A stretch of 64,000 bases of DNA, taken from positions 13,847,754 through 13,911,753 of the forward strand of contig OZ026526.1 of NCBI GenBank assembly GCA_964019695.1, given 5' to 3'. The position numbers and the translations under genes were made by a program. Source of the DNA: Loripinus fragilis. Its lineage: Eukaryota > Mollusca > Bivalvia > Lucinida > Lucinidae. The notes below the pieces were generated by a model. It was not told where the DNA came from, searched no databases, and was given only the letters and a program-made list of their open reading frames with translations. Shown here piece after piece: positions 18,801 through 25,465 of this stretch (the first letter of the stretch is position 1; the number at the start of each line of letters is the position of its first letter).

Positions 18801-19343
18801 AACCAACTAGCTTAAAGCACAAACAAATATTAGGCACGATTTCCATTATATTTGAACAAGCCATCCATCGCTTTAGTATTTAATTTGGGCTGTGCAATGT
18901 AACTTTTTGACTGGCATCTTGGACTTTGTTTATTTGCACTTTTCTTTAAATGTCCAAAAAGTGTATCTAAACACAGAGGATTCACCAGCATCTTTGATGG
19001 TGAAACTCTTTGGAGAAGTTGGCGGATGTGTTCCTGAATACTGTTCAACCTGAGAAGTTTTTCAATAAATGATGTAGTATAAAGCTATCGTGAGAAAACA
19101 GTTCTAAAAACATTACCGCTGGAGTTTAGTTGTATCTTACAACTACAATACATACATCAGACAGATCAAAGTCTATCTCAGGAAGATTCTTCTCTACTTC
19201 TGAGAAAATGGAGTCGAGCTGAGGTTTAAGTCCAGATGAAGCCAAGCTAAAGTTGGAGGCTGTCCCGAGGTCTTCTTCGGATACATCCAGGGACGTCACA
19301 AGCTTTCCAATGCTTTCATCCTCCGGAAGCTCCATCATCATAT
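3720..19343 (-). CDS. DNAAF8: DNAAF8 (C16orf71)-like gene, six-exon partial model
   Basis: Join of exons 19343-19156, 15451-14734, 13423-13289, 10038-9760, 5961-5845 and 3846-3720, all on the minus strand. Every internal junction has AG acceptor and GT donor and the codon phases agree across all five introns, giving about 521 open codons. The human protein is about 520 residues and shares, in the same order, a PEIDFDLSD-like N-terminal box, a DNLLDS-like segment, a short QKLAKM-like helix and the TVFIDLR motif. DNAAF8 is a cytoplasmic factor associated with assembly of axonemal dynein arms in ciliated cells. The 5' end is uncertain: the first exon seen begins inside a codon. The C-terminal exon(s) were not found. 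The middle is low-complexity, acidic and Ser/Asn-rich, as in a disordered scaffold. Orthology rests on recalled similarity, not a search. Confidence 0.72.
3862..4276. repeat. Foldback element G, copy 1, beside an exon
   Basis: Terminal inverted repeats of about 30 bp: GAGCCGTGACATG with TTTCCAACAATGTGG on the left and CCACATTGTTGGAAA ... CAGCTC on the right. ATAT flanks both ends and may be the target duplication. The centre (4190-4250) holds a second palindrome (CTCTGATCAGACTGCGC and its mirror). The part from about 3950 to 4100 is absent from copy 2 and may be inserted. Confidence 0.7.
4318..4640. repeat. Hairpin family F, tandem copies F1 and F2
   Basis: Two adjacent copies of a hairpin MITE whose core is GGGTGCTCAAAAGAAC, a 7-10 base arm, a short loop, and the mirror sequence, framed by CATATGTTTTGG. 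F1 core is near 4390-4445 and F2 core near 4518-4575. F2 has the arm ACCTTCACA mirrored by TGTGAAGGT, where most copies have ACCGTCTCA/TGAGACGGT. Confidence 0.75.
5262..5450. repeat. Hairpin family F, copy F3
   Basis: Complete copy. The left end is AGGTTTAGATAAAC and the right end TTAACTAAAGTCCT, diverged terminal inverted repeats (AGGxxTTTAGATAA class). The central stem of about 35 bp reads GGTGCTCAAAAGAACTGTCT and its near-perfect mirror. Confidence 0.8.
5571..5785. mobile_element. TTAA-target MITE, diverged copy
   Basis: Similar over its length to the 32131-32340 element: AAAGCGCCAAT near one end, GGCGCT near the other, and the paired CGTCTGCCAGCAGACGATTCTCAT palindrome split in the middle. 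The terminal CCCTT is lost. It lies in the intron after the proline-rich DNAAF8-like exon. Confidence 0.6.
5845..5961 (-). CDS. DNAAF8: DNAAF8-like exon, proline-rich linker
   Basis: 117 nt, phase 1 at both ends, so it could be skipped without a frameshift. Acceptor TTAATTCAG, donor GTAGGA. It encodes KQMKQTSSCGTNTSDF, then a Pro-rich stretch REPPPPQQPSP. No long open frame marks it; it was found from its splice sites and from phase agreement with both neighbours. A TTAA-target MITE lies about 60 nt into the downstream intron. Confidence 0.65.
6101..6199. mobile_element. TTAA-target MITE, internally deleted, with exact TTAA duplication
   Basis: 99 bp starting CCCTTAAAGTGCC and ending AGAGGG, flanked by TTAA at 6097-6100 and 6200-6203. 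CCC(T) termini with TTAA duplications are the hallmark of piggyBac-type elements; assignment is by this signature only. Most of one half is missing compared with the 32-kb copy. Confidence 0.7.
6204..6425 (-). repeat. Partial copy of dispersed repeat R (see 50830-51240)
   Basis: Reverse-complement match to the repeat at 50830-51060: GTTCCAAGGCGGACTTC at one end, CACCTACTGGGAAAGG in the middle and TCCTGGGTCAGGTGTGGTA then TTGATTCCTGAT at the other. It immediately follows the TTAA MITE. The open frame in it is not a gene. Confidence 0.65.
6959..7950. mobile_element. Pearl/Helitron-like element: 189-bp tandem core, GACG/CACA microsatellite, terminal hairpin
   Basis: Three full and one partial core unit start with ACTCCTTCATGCATATG at 6959, 7147, 7338 and 7527 (periods 188, 191, 189). 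They are followed by a unique stretch, a GGACGGACGGACAGACG / CACACACG microsatellite (7816-7885) and a final hairpin in which ATACCCACC pairs with GGGGGTAT (7899-7943). Core repeats plus microsatellite plus flanks is the published layout of 'pearl' elements of bivalves, related to Helitron-like HINEs. The small open frames inside are not genes. Confidence 0.75.
8545..8680 (+). repeat. Possible truncated SINE head with a B-box
   Basis: AGCAGGTTCGATTCCC resembles a tRNA B-box with an acceptor-stem tail (CAGGTCCGGCAC). No A-box lies at the expected distance upstream, so at most this is the 3' half of a tRNA-like head. Confidence 0.35.
9335..9749. mobile_element. hAT-like MITE H, copy 1, with TTAAA target duplication
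   Basis: 415 bp from CAGGGTTCATACAGG to the closing GAAGCCTG, flanked by TTAAA at 9330-9334 and 9750-9754. It contains a long central palindrome around GCAGCATATGCTGC and many CAAGGACTTTTCAAG motifs. A second copy at 63363-63770 has the same ends and its own 5-bp duplication. CAGGG termini with short duplications suggest the hAT superfamily. It begins at intron position +11 of the DNAAF8-like gene. Confidence 0.85.
9760..10038 (-). CDS. DNAAF8: DNAAF8-like exon
   Basis: 279 nt, phase 1 at both ends. Acceptor TTAATTTTCAG, donor GTATT. It opens with ENENITLIQKLAKMTMEQSG, which corresponds to the human NRLMEQLALLCTTQS helix, followed by a basic patch (ARRKRRERDNR) that could act as a nuclear-import or nucleic-acid-like cluster, an Asp-rich run (DDNDDVDEE) and an Ala-rich helix (KLEAAAVAGYL). 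The donor has only five intron bases before the target duplication of a hAT-like MITE, and a diverged copy of the acceptor plus exon start lies just upstream at 10081-10153. Confidence 0.78.
10081..10153. repeat. Partial tandem duplication of an exon acceptor
   Basis: About 70 bp repeating, with some 12 differences, the segment 10010-10079 that carries the acceptor and first ~30 nt of the 9760-10038 exon. It lies upstream in gene direction and retains its own CTTAATTTTTCAG. Confidence 0.75.
10303..10645 (-). mobile_element. tRNA-derived SINE S1, 3' half only, split by a TA-target MITE
   Basis: Minus-orientation SINE tail (TTTGATTTGATTCTTTACG ... GTTGAACCAGTACTAAGC, then AGGATTAATGTTCTTG) interrupted at 10393-10620. 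Similarity ends near 10640, so the tRNA-like head is missing. Confidence 0.75.
10393..10620. mobile_element. 228-bp TA-target MITE inside SINE S1
   Basis: TIRs CTGTCGTGCCAACC / GGCTGGCAGGACAG, flanked by TA at 10391-10392 and 10621-10622; removing it and one TA restores the SINE consensus. The inner hairpin (10494-10552) pairs TAGATCACTTG with CAAGTGATCTA around GATAGGATTAATAC. TA duplication suggests a Tc1/mariner-like source. Confidence 0.85.
10703..10886. repeat. Hairpin family F, copy F4
   Basis: Starts AGGTTTAGATAAAC and has a perfect central stem: GGTGCTCAAAAGAACCGTCT pairs with its mirror through a CATTG loop region, framed by ATATGTTTTGG and CAACATATATTTTGG. Confidence 0.8.
11882..12058. 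repeat. Hairpin family F, copy F5, inverted orientation
   Basis: Same family in the opposite orientation: it ends TTTTGTTTATCTAAACCT. One base is missing from the right arm (GAGACGTTC instead of GAGACGGTTC), making the stem slightly imperfect. Confidence 0.8.
12446..12716. repeat. Diverged ~185-bp tandem repeat, about 1.5 units
   Basis: GGTGCACATCTTCAATGTG at 12446 and GGTGCACATGTTCAATGTG near 12633 begin similar stretches (AACAATCATTA, ATATAAAGGAAT, GTTACAGAT). This resembles the core of a pearl-like element without microsatellite or hairpin. The 102-codon frame across it is a by-product of the repeat. Confidence 0.6.
13040..13276. repeat. Foldback element G, copy 2, beside an exon
   Basis: Same terminal and central palindromes as the 3862-4276 copy, 237 bp. 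The left end reads GAGCCGCGGCATGAG and the right end mirrors it (TTGTTGGAAATCAT...CGGCC). The central stem is CTGCGCATATGCGCAG within a longer GATCAG arm. Confidence 0.75.
13289..13423 (-). CDS. DNAAF8: DNAAF8-like exon
   Basis: 135 nt between an acceptor ATTTCAG and donor GTTGG. Its first 2 nt complete the Asp codon opened by the previous exon, giving INL-D-NLLDSINEDNQF, comparable in order and spacing with the human WDLDDILQSLAGQEDN segment. It then encodes SPPPSRQAWALMNMAQ and a basic end GIRRRNA, and stops one nucleotide into the next codon. A foldback element ends about 13 nt inside the downstream intron (13040-13276). Confidence 0.75.
13911..13980. repeat. Hairpin with GATCAGACTGC arms
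   Basis: CTCTGATCAGACTGCTTC pairs with GAAGCAGTCTGATC across a short TTTA loop. The same CTGATCAGACTGC motif occurs in element G and at 59240-59290, so these stems share an origin. Confidence 0.6.
14541..14604. repeat. DNAAF8: Diverged duplicate of the 3' end of a DNAAF8-like exon
   Basis: About 64 bp repeating 14730-14800 (exon end, donor side) with roughly 80% identity by eye. In gene orientation it repeats the LTKGF-D part of the exon but has a 1-bp deletion relative to the reading frame. It is best read as a dead duplicate. Confidence 0.7.
14734..15451 (-). CDS. DNAAF8: DNAAF8-like exon, large central low-complexity segment
   Basis: 718 nt, starting in phase 0 after TTTTGTTTTAG and ending one nucleotide into an Asp codon before GTAAGA. 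It begins VGSDNEEPIIFHQHLKS, which continues the LSD box of the previous exon in the way the human protein runs LSD-YGEEELFIF. The next 150 residues are rich in Asp, Asn, Ser and Glu and look disordered. Near the end is a basic, probably helical run (KHDKQMKKQINREKTRVKEL), and the exon closes with KGFDNINL. A diverged copy of its last 60 or so bases lies downstream at 14541-14604. The acceptor abuts the end of a hairpin element (15452-15617). Confidence 0.8.
15452..15617. repeat. Hairpin family F, copy F6, abutting an exon acceptor
   Basis: Central stem TGGGTACTCAAAAGAATTG mirrored exactly, framed by ACATATGTTGTGG and CCACAACATATGTTTTGG. Both arms carry AATTGTCT/AGACAATT where most copies have AACCGTCT/AGACGGTT, and both carry GGTACTC/GAGTACC. 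Its end (CAAAATATTTGAGGGTAAA) runs directly into the acceptor of exon 14734-15451. Confidence 0.8.
15624..15779 (+). mobile_element. tRNA-derived SINE S2, 5'-truncated
   Basis: Starts at the B-box (GCGGGTTCGAGCCTC) and runs to the SINE 3' tail (GATGGGACATAAAGAATC, then CAAACAAACAAA). The A-box part is missing. Confidence 0.75.
15820..16022 (-). mobile_element. tRNA-derived SINE S3, diverged
   Basis: Reverse orientation relative to S2, only 40 bp away, so the two can pair as an inverted SINE couple in a transcript. It holds TCTTTACGTCC (tail), ACCCAGTACTAGG and ACTCTACCAATTGAGCCACTG (A-box side). Confidence 0.7.
16367..18414. mobile_element. Candidate 2-kb TTAA-target element in an intron
   Basis: TTAA at 16363-16366 and 18415-18418 bounds ends AGGAGTACTTTCAT and GCAAGAGCCCCT; inside, TGCCCACGCATGGATTTTC on the left is mirrored by AAAATCCAAGCGTGGGCA on the right, offset by about 20 bp. 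No transposase is visible in the 2 kb. A stem GGCCCCAT/ATGGGGCC lies at about 17018-17044. Confidence 0.5.
18420..19155. other. Intron stretch without recognised features
   Basis: Small open frames occur (for example 18830-19048 minus) but lack convincing splice context or similarity. The only structure noticed is a 15-bp inverted match, CCGCCAACTTCTCCA near 18471 and its complement near 19009. Confidence 0.4.
19156..19343 (-). CDS. DNAAF8: DNAAF8-like exon, N-terminal acidic segment
   Basis: 188 nt: 2 nt completing a codon, then 62 codons. The acceptor is a pyrimidine tract ending TTTTCAG at 19344-19350 and the donor is GTATGT just below 19156. It encodes an acidic stretch (MMMELPEDESIGKL ... 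PEIDFDLSD). Two of the three consecutive ATGs could serve as start if the upstream exon is untranslated. The LxSIFSEVEKNLPEID part matches the position of the human DAILKAVKDQLPSLD segment. The palindromic repeat described at 19366-19565 begins about 22 nt upstream of the acceptor. Confidence 0.75.
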
Positions 19344-19365
19344 CTGAAAAGAAAGGAAACCCATG

Positions 19366-19565
19366 TTGCATGCTGGGTAATTTTTCGTGATTTTTTGCCG
19401 TCTGTTGACTTTTTTCAAAATTAACCTTTTCTAATATTCTTTATGGAACATTATCAGAGTGTTAAACGGTTTGGATCCAGATTAGGCCTGACATTTTGTC
19501 AGGCCTTATCTGGGTCCAAACTGTTTGCAAAGATTATCAGCAGATGACAAAGGTAGCCGCTGACA
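19366..19565. repeat. Palindromic repeat family E, copy E1
   Basis: Begins GCATGCTGGGTAATTTTTC and contains a long stem: GTTTGGATCCAGATTAGGCC with its mirror GGCCTTATCTGGGTCCAAAC around TGACATTTTGTCA, then a tail CAAAGATTATCAGCAGATGAC and GACAGGCAGAGTTA. Confidence 0.7.
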
Positions 19566-19754
19566 GGCAGAGTTAGGAGAGATATTGAGAGATTGGCTCA
19601 TTTTTCTGCCGAAAAAGTCATATTGAAATTGGCCAAATGCTCAGTTAGCTATGGATCATTGCTAATCTGTCTTGCTGCAAATTCATAATTTCTTGGTCAA
19701 TTTTAGCTGAATGAGAGACTTTCTCTCATGATAACCTGTCAACATGAGCCAAAA

Positions 19755-20150
19755 TTATCCCTGCATGCTGGGTAATTTTTCATGCTTTTTTCTGCATCTG
19801 CTGATTTTTATCAAAATCAACGTTCTCAGTATATAACAGATTTTGTTTTTTCTTTGATTTGATTCTTTTCGTCCCATCATCAATCTTTCACTTTAAAGGG
19901 ACGGGTCATCCTGGGTTGAACCAGTACTAAGCTAGAATTAATGTTCTTGCTCAAAGACACAACACAGTGACACGGTGAGGCTTGAACCTGCGGCCCTTGG
20001 GTCTCGAGTCAAGCACTCTACCACTGAGCCACTGCCCTCCCTAATATCAAACAGACTGGATCAAGATTAGGCCAGATATAATTTCATCAGGAGTGATCTG
20101 GATCCAAACTGTTTGCAAAGGTTATCTGACAGCAGCTGACATTGGCAGGT
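19755..20150. repeat. Palindromic repeat family E, copy E2, split by a SINE
   Basis: Left part GCATGCTGGGTAATTTTTC to about 19845, right part from about 20042 (CAGACTGGATCAAGATTAGG ... GGATCCAAACTGTTTGC). The stem arms are more diverged than in E1. SINE S4 occupies the middle. Confidence 0.65.
19846..20041 (-). mobile_element. tRNA-derived SINE S4 nested in repeat E2
   Basis: Near full length in minus orientation: tail TTTGATTTGATTCTTTTCG, middle GGTTGAACCAGTACTAAGC, B-box complement GGCTTGAACCTGCGG and A-box complement CACTCTACCACTGAGCCACTG, ending CCCTCCCT. Confidence 0.8.
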
Positions 20151-20253
20151 TATAAGTGAAAGAGATATGAGAACGAGATCAGACTGCTTTCCAACAGACT
20201 GATCTGGGTTTATATTGTTTGTTCAGACATCACTGACTAACTATCATGGTTAA

Positions 20254-20400
20254 CCCTTTACTCCACATTAAGGCCTTTTGACGCCTTTGAAATATTGCAT
20301 ATTTAAAAATATTATGGAAAATGGAGCATTTGTTCTTTTGGAGCAAATGCTCAATTTTCCATTATATACTAGGACTTTGAAAAGGCATCACCATATTTTT
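20254..20400. repeat. Hairpin with GGAGCAAATGCTC core
   Basis: AATGGAGCATTTGTTC pairs with GGAGCAAATGCTCAATTTTCC, and CCTTTTGACGCCTTTGAAA is partly mirrored by CTTTGAAAAGGCATC. The left end reads TTAACCCTTTACTCC, like a TTAA-target MITE, but the right end is not matched. Confidence 0.45.
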
Positions 20401-21046
20401 TAACTTATCATGCAAAACAGTATATGCAATTGAAAAGTTACTCGCAGGTTTTAATGTGCAACCCAGAGTTGGTATGAATCAGTTGTTCAGTTGAAGCTTT
20501 TTGATTATTTTTGTGTTTAAACTACCATAACCATCAACCCATTTTATAGACTTTCTCTAATTAAAAAAGTAATAGATTACTTCAATATTTCGAAAATAAA
20601 CTTCAAATTTACAGCTCCTTTTTAGAAACATCTCCATAAATTACCTTTATGCACACTTACATTACTGAAATTGACTACTAACACTGACAATCATGTGGGG
20701 AAGACATTTTGATGTAAATCATAGCAGGAGATATGCTGTCATGTGACTGAAAATGTCTTCAAAATCAAAGTTTACTTTAACATCACTTGCACAATACAAA
20801 CGAAACATGATATAAGCGTAATTCATGCATAATCTGTCATTTGTATATGCACTTAGTCTCTTCCAAAACCCGACAAAAAATTGAAACTTTGAAAGGCAGG
20901 AGATGTAAAAAGCAGAGGACATTTTCAGGATGAAAACATATTGGCGGGATAAGGGTAAATAACTATATATTTTTTTCATATTACACAACACATTTTAGTG
21001 TTAATCTTTTCAATTCTCCAATGCCCTTAAAGCTTAAGGCTTTGCC

Positions 21047-21250
21047 TACTGGGAAAGTTTTCATGTTTTTTTTTATTGTCTGCTGATTTAATTCAAAATC
21101 AACTTATCAAAAATTCTTTCAGGGTCGATACCAGCAGAGTGTCAAACAGTTTGGATACAGATCAGGCCCAACATTTTGTCGGGCATGATCTGGGTCCAAG
21201 CTGTTTGCAAAGGTCAGCAGCAGACGACACTAGCAGGCAAAGAGTTAAAA
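21047..21250. repeat. Palindromic repeat family E, copy E3
   Basis: Same stem as E1 (GTTTGGATACAGATCAGGCC with GGGCATGATCTGGGTCCAAGC), tail GTTTGCAAAGGTCAGCAGCAG and GCAGGCAAAGAGTTA. Confidence 0.65.
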
Positions 21251-21419
21251 TGAGGTCAAAGCAGCAGTGGTTAAATAAATGTTCTCTTTAAAATGTTCTA
21301 AATTTTAAACTATAATCTCTATTTTCATCTTGATCTTTGATTCAAGAAATTCCTGGTAGAATGCCAAACAGTAAAAACATAGACTGAATCTATGACCTGA
21401 TTGCAACTTATAATGACAT

Positions 21420-21589
21420 AGGTTTAGATAAACAAAACATTTTAGTGTAAAAGTGTAAATATTTTCTTACCCATAATTTTTAGCATATATATGTTTTGGG
21501 TGCTCAAAAGAATTTGAGAACCAACAACATATGTTTTGGTTGAGAAATAAGAAAATTATTTTTCTGGTACGCACTCTTAACTAAAGGCC
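21420..21589. repeat. Hairpin family F, copy F7, with central arm deleted
   Basis: Ends AGGTTTAGATAAAC and CTTAACTAAAGGCC are intact, but the central stem is collapsed: GGTGCTCAAAAGAATTTGAGAACC replaces the usual 60 bases or so. This looks like loss of most of one arm. Confidence 0.75.
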
Positions 21590-21779
21590 AGAATGATCTA
21601 CCTAAAGCAAACGCTTCTTATTTTCATGAAAAAAAGAATGATTACCATATTCAACATATTAAATGGCATATGTACATGCTTTAAGTAAGCACACACTAAG
21701 TGAACTTCTGGCCCCGAGGTTATAAAACATTTTTCATGCTCAATTCAGCTGAGCACGAAATTTATCCTGCTCAAAAATG

Positions 21780-23210
21780 TTAAAATGCGCGGGTCCGTTG
21801 GCCCGGGCCAGTAAATTTTCAGCTCGGGCCAGTTAAATCACGCTGTGGCAGGTCCGCCAGGCCAGTTGAATTTTTTGCCTGAAAAATGAATCAGAAGTCG
21901 GTGTTTTCAGCTGAAAACATCGGCCGTGATCAGTGTTCTCTGTAAGCCTCGGTGCCCGACGATTTCGCATGCTACCACCGGCTATTTTTTGGCTGAAAGT
22001 AGATTTTTTATCGGTAAATTGCTGTACTTTCCTTTTGTTTACAGCACGGGGAGAGCCTTGGTCTTATCTGTTTCGTATCGATTTCCGGTTGCCAATTTTG
22101 CGGTAGAATAGAATAGAATACGGACTTGTACACCCCCTATAGCTACACAGTGTCTCCTCGAGCAAACTCTTGGGATCAGGGAAGAAATGATCACTAGCAG
22201 GACGCATTTCTCGGGGAGATTGGCAGTTCAATGAAAAGGAAAAAATGCCACCGAAGAAATACAGAAGACAGTAAAAATAACCAGAACAAATCAGCCAAGC
22301 TTATTTGCTTTCTTTGAGATAGGTATGGCTCATTTTATTATCTATCTAAAGTAAAATGAGGACAAGGCGGTACATTGAACGCAGACACTTGTCAATATGA
22401 GTCAATGTACCCCACCCAACTTGTCCCCTTCTTTCTTCTTGTCCAAAACTTTTCAATGGCCAGGGTTATCGGGTTGGGGTGTGTAGAAAAGTACAAAACA
22501 CAGGGGAACCTATGCCCAATTTTTTTTTGAGGGTTGGACTTAGTTTTTTTAGGGCGGGCAGTGGGAGAGGGTTAAGCATTTTATATTAGAGAAAAGTTCT
22601 CTGTTCAATTTCCCTACCATCTTGACATCAGTTCCATGAGTTCTGAAGGGCCTTTAAAAGTTTAAATGCTTGATTTTCTGTTCGGTGATTGGTGGGAGGG
22701 TGGGGAAGGGGGAAAGGTGGTAGGCTATGCTGGCTGTTCATGTTTTGATCTGCAATAGAAATAAAAACTAAGCCCATTATCCAAATTCAAGCATGTAAGT
22801 TCCTTCAGAATTCAGAGACTGGAAAATGAAATTATATCACTTCTTTTTGTTTCAGAGGGTGGAACCCTGATTGAAAAGCTGTGCCTAATCTTAACTCTGA
22901 TGTGCAGGTAGAGACGGACATTCAGAGGGGTGTGGTGGAATTGTACTATGATACTCTTAAAGCTGATTCAGATGCCGTCTCTATTTGAATTTGATATGAT
23001 AGAAGAGTTTCAAGAAATAAAATAATTTCCAGATTTTTTTCTTGTAGCTTCCAGTTCATTTACTATTTTATAGGGCTCAAGCTAGGGGGTGAAAGGACGT
23101 CAGCGCACTCACATCCTAAGTGGCCTCGATATTGAAAAATAGTCAGGCCAGTTGAAAATTTGGATGGCCAGTAGATTTTCAGGCCAGGTGGCCCTGCCGG
23201 CCAGTGGCAT
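21780..23210. other. Locally GC-rich stretch bounded by GGCCAGT-A/G-ATTTTCAG motifs; no gene recognised
   Basis: Left (21805-21870) and right (23145-23200) ends both carry GGCCAGTAAATTTTCAG- or GGCCAGTAGATTTTCAGG-type motifs in direct orientation. A perfect 16-bp palindrome GTTTTCAGCTGAAAAC lies near 21912. The 61-codon frame 21926-22111 has no recognisable domain. It could be a decayed element or an old promoter region of the minus-strand gene; nothing visible decides. Confidence 0.3.
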
Positions 23211-23344
23211 TTTGGGACTTAGCAAAACCCCTGCAATTGTTGGCATTTTAACATTTATTAGCATGAAATTACATGTACAACATCTGAGAGACTTAAAGCA
23301 AGAAACTTATTCAATTGTCAGTATTTTTGTTTTTATGAGCAGTT

Positions 23345-24490
23345 GAAATTTCCCGCTGCATTGGTGATTCCCTTTAACTTGATATGTAACATGACCATGT
23401 TCTGAAAAAGTCTGCAGACAAAATATTGACTACCATGTTGCTGCATTCGTGACTCCCTTTCATGACCATGTTCTGAAAAAGTTGAAGTTTCACCAAGGGT
23501 TGGGGCCTGCAGGCAAAATATTTGCGACCATGTTGCTGAATTGGTGATTCCATTCAATTTGATATGCAAAATGACCATGTTCTGAAAAAGTTGAATTTTG
23601 ACCGTTAGACCCCACTTACAGGTCGGGGTGGGGGGTCTGCAGGCAAAATATTTGCCACCATGTTGCTGCTTTGTTTGTTTGTTTAATTCTTTAGGCTCAA
23701 TCAACAATCTTTCAGTTATAAAGAGACGGGTCTTCCTGGGTTGAACCAGTACTAAGCTTGGATTAATGTTCTTGCTCAGGGACACAAAAAGCAGTGACGC
23801 CAGTGAGGCTTGAACCCGCGGCCCCTCGGTCTCAAGTCAAGCACTCTACTACTGCGCTCCCCATGTAGCTGCATTTGTGATTACCTTTAATTCGATATGC
23901 AACATGTCGTTGAACATGACCATGTTCTGAAAAAGTAAAAATTTTGACTCCAAGGGTCATGGGGGGGGGGGGGGGGTCTGGGGGCAAAACATGTGCTACC
24001 ATGCTGCTGAATTAGTGGTTCCATTCAATTTGATATGTAACATGACCATGTTCTGAAAAAATTGAATTGTGACCTTTTGACAGGACCTACAGGGTGGGGG
24101 GTCTGCAGGCAAAGTATTTGCTACCATGTAGCTGCATCTGGATTCCATTTAATCTGATATGCAATGCAACATGACCATGTTCTGAAAAAGTTAAATTTTG
24201 AACTTTTGACACCCAGTCTCGTTGGGGGGGGGGGGGGGGGGGGGGGTCTGCGGGCAAAATATTTGCTACCATGTTGCTACATTTGGCAAAGTATTTGCTA
24301 CCATGTTGCTGTATCTGTGATTCCAGTTAATTTGATGTGCAACATGGCTATGTTCTGGAAAGATGAATTATGACCTTTAGAACCCACCGGAGGGGGGGGG
24401 GGGGGGGGGGGGGTCTGCGGGCAAAATAATTGCTACCATGTAGCTGCATTTATGATTCCCTTTAATTTGATATGTAACATGACATTATCT
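23345..24490. repeat. ~125-bp tandem array with long G-tracts
   Basis: Units are marked by TGACCATGTTCTGAAAAAG (near 23390, 23462, 23570, 23919, 24041, 24171; a diverged one near 24345), ACCATGTTGCTGCATT and TCTGCAGGCAAAATATTTGC. Between them G-runs have grown: about 12 near 23967, over 20 near 24223-24246 and over 20 near 24391-24412. Open frames across it on both strands are repeat artefacts. A SINE interrupts it. Confidence 0.8.
23670..23862 (-). mobile_element. tRNA-derived SINE S5 inside the tandem array
   Basis: Minus orientation, near full length, tail GTTTGTTTGTTTAATTC and head complement CAAGCACTCTACTACTGCGC. CCATGTTGCTGC before it and CCATGTAGCTGC after it look like the target duplication with one change. 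Confidence 0.8.
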
Positions 24491-25334
24491 ACAGGCACTG
24501 GGTAATCATGGCTTATAGTGAGAAGTTGTCAGATATTATAGTTTTGGAGAAATGTGAAGTTTATTCCACAAAAAAGCCAATATAGCTTTTGCATTAGCCT
24601 AAATCTAAGTAAAAAAGGGCCAAAACTCAGTCAAAAGTTTGCAAATGACCTCCAAATTCAAACTTGGACTGTATTTTATGATGCTTTACCCTTCTGTAAA
24701 ATTTGAATAAAATTGTTGCTTCCCTTCAAAAGTTACTTATCGGAAACCACAATTTAGCCAAGTCAAAATTTTGCGGATTACCCCCTTCTTTGAAGTTGAT
24801 CTGTATTCATGCTTTTTTCAGAAATATTATCATGTTTGGTATCAAATTGTATGGAGCTAGAAGATTTTTCAATTTATTGACATGGATTTACTGAAAAGAC
24901 AAAAAATATCTAAAGAAGAAATATACAATGAAGTTCTTATGTCAGACATGTAAAATGTGTTAAATGACCACAGAGCCGAACATTTAGGCATCTTTAGATA
25001 TTTTCTATTCCACCGATACTTCCGTGAAATGACACATACTTAAGACTCACTTGTGAAAACATTGACCAAGATAAGTAATCACTGATTGATCGCACATGTG
25101 ACTGTCAGTGTCTGCAGGGGTTGAACTCCAGTTATTCAACAGCTAGATGGTGAAAATCAAACTTTGAACATTTCCTTTACATTGGATTAATATTATTTCT
25201 ATCGGACAAAATATATGTAAGTCATCTATTTTACTGTCAATGACTTGGACCGGTCCCGAGATGATATGGTGTGTGAGAGCGACTCGGAGTCTCAGTGGGA
25301 GAGAGAATAAAACAACAACAACAATAAAACCCGA

Positions 25335-25465
25335 TTTGTTTGATTTGATTCTTAAGGTCCCATCAACAATCTCTCAGTTATAAAGGGTCGGGTCTTCCTG
25401 GGTTGAACCAGCACTAAGCTAGGATTAATGTGTCTTGCTAAAAAACACAACACAGTGACGCCGGT
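25335..25465 (-). mobile_element. tRNA-derived SINE S6, first part
   Basis: Minus-orientation SINE from the tail (GATTTGTTTGATTTGATTC) to AGTGACGCCGGT. The rest resumes at 26534-26561 (CCGGTGAGGCTTGAACCCGC), so the SINE is split by the element at 25466-26533. Confidence 0.85.

Noticed and set aside
23333..24373. Frames of 61-150 codons with Pro- or Gly-runs
   Set aside because: They cross the tandem array and its G-tracts; the runs come from homopolymers.
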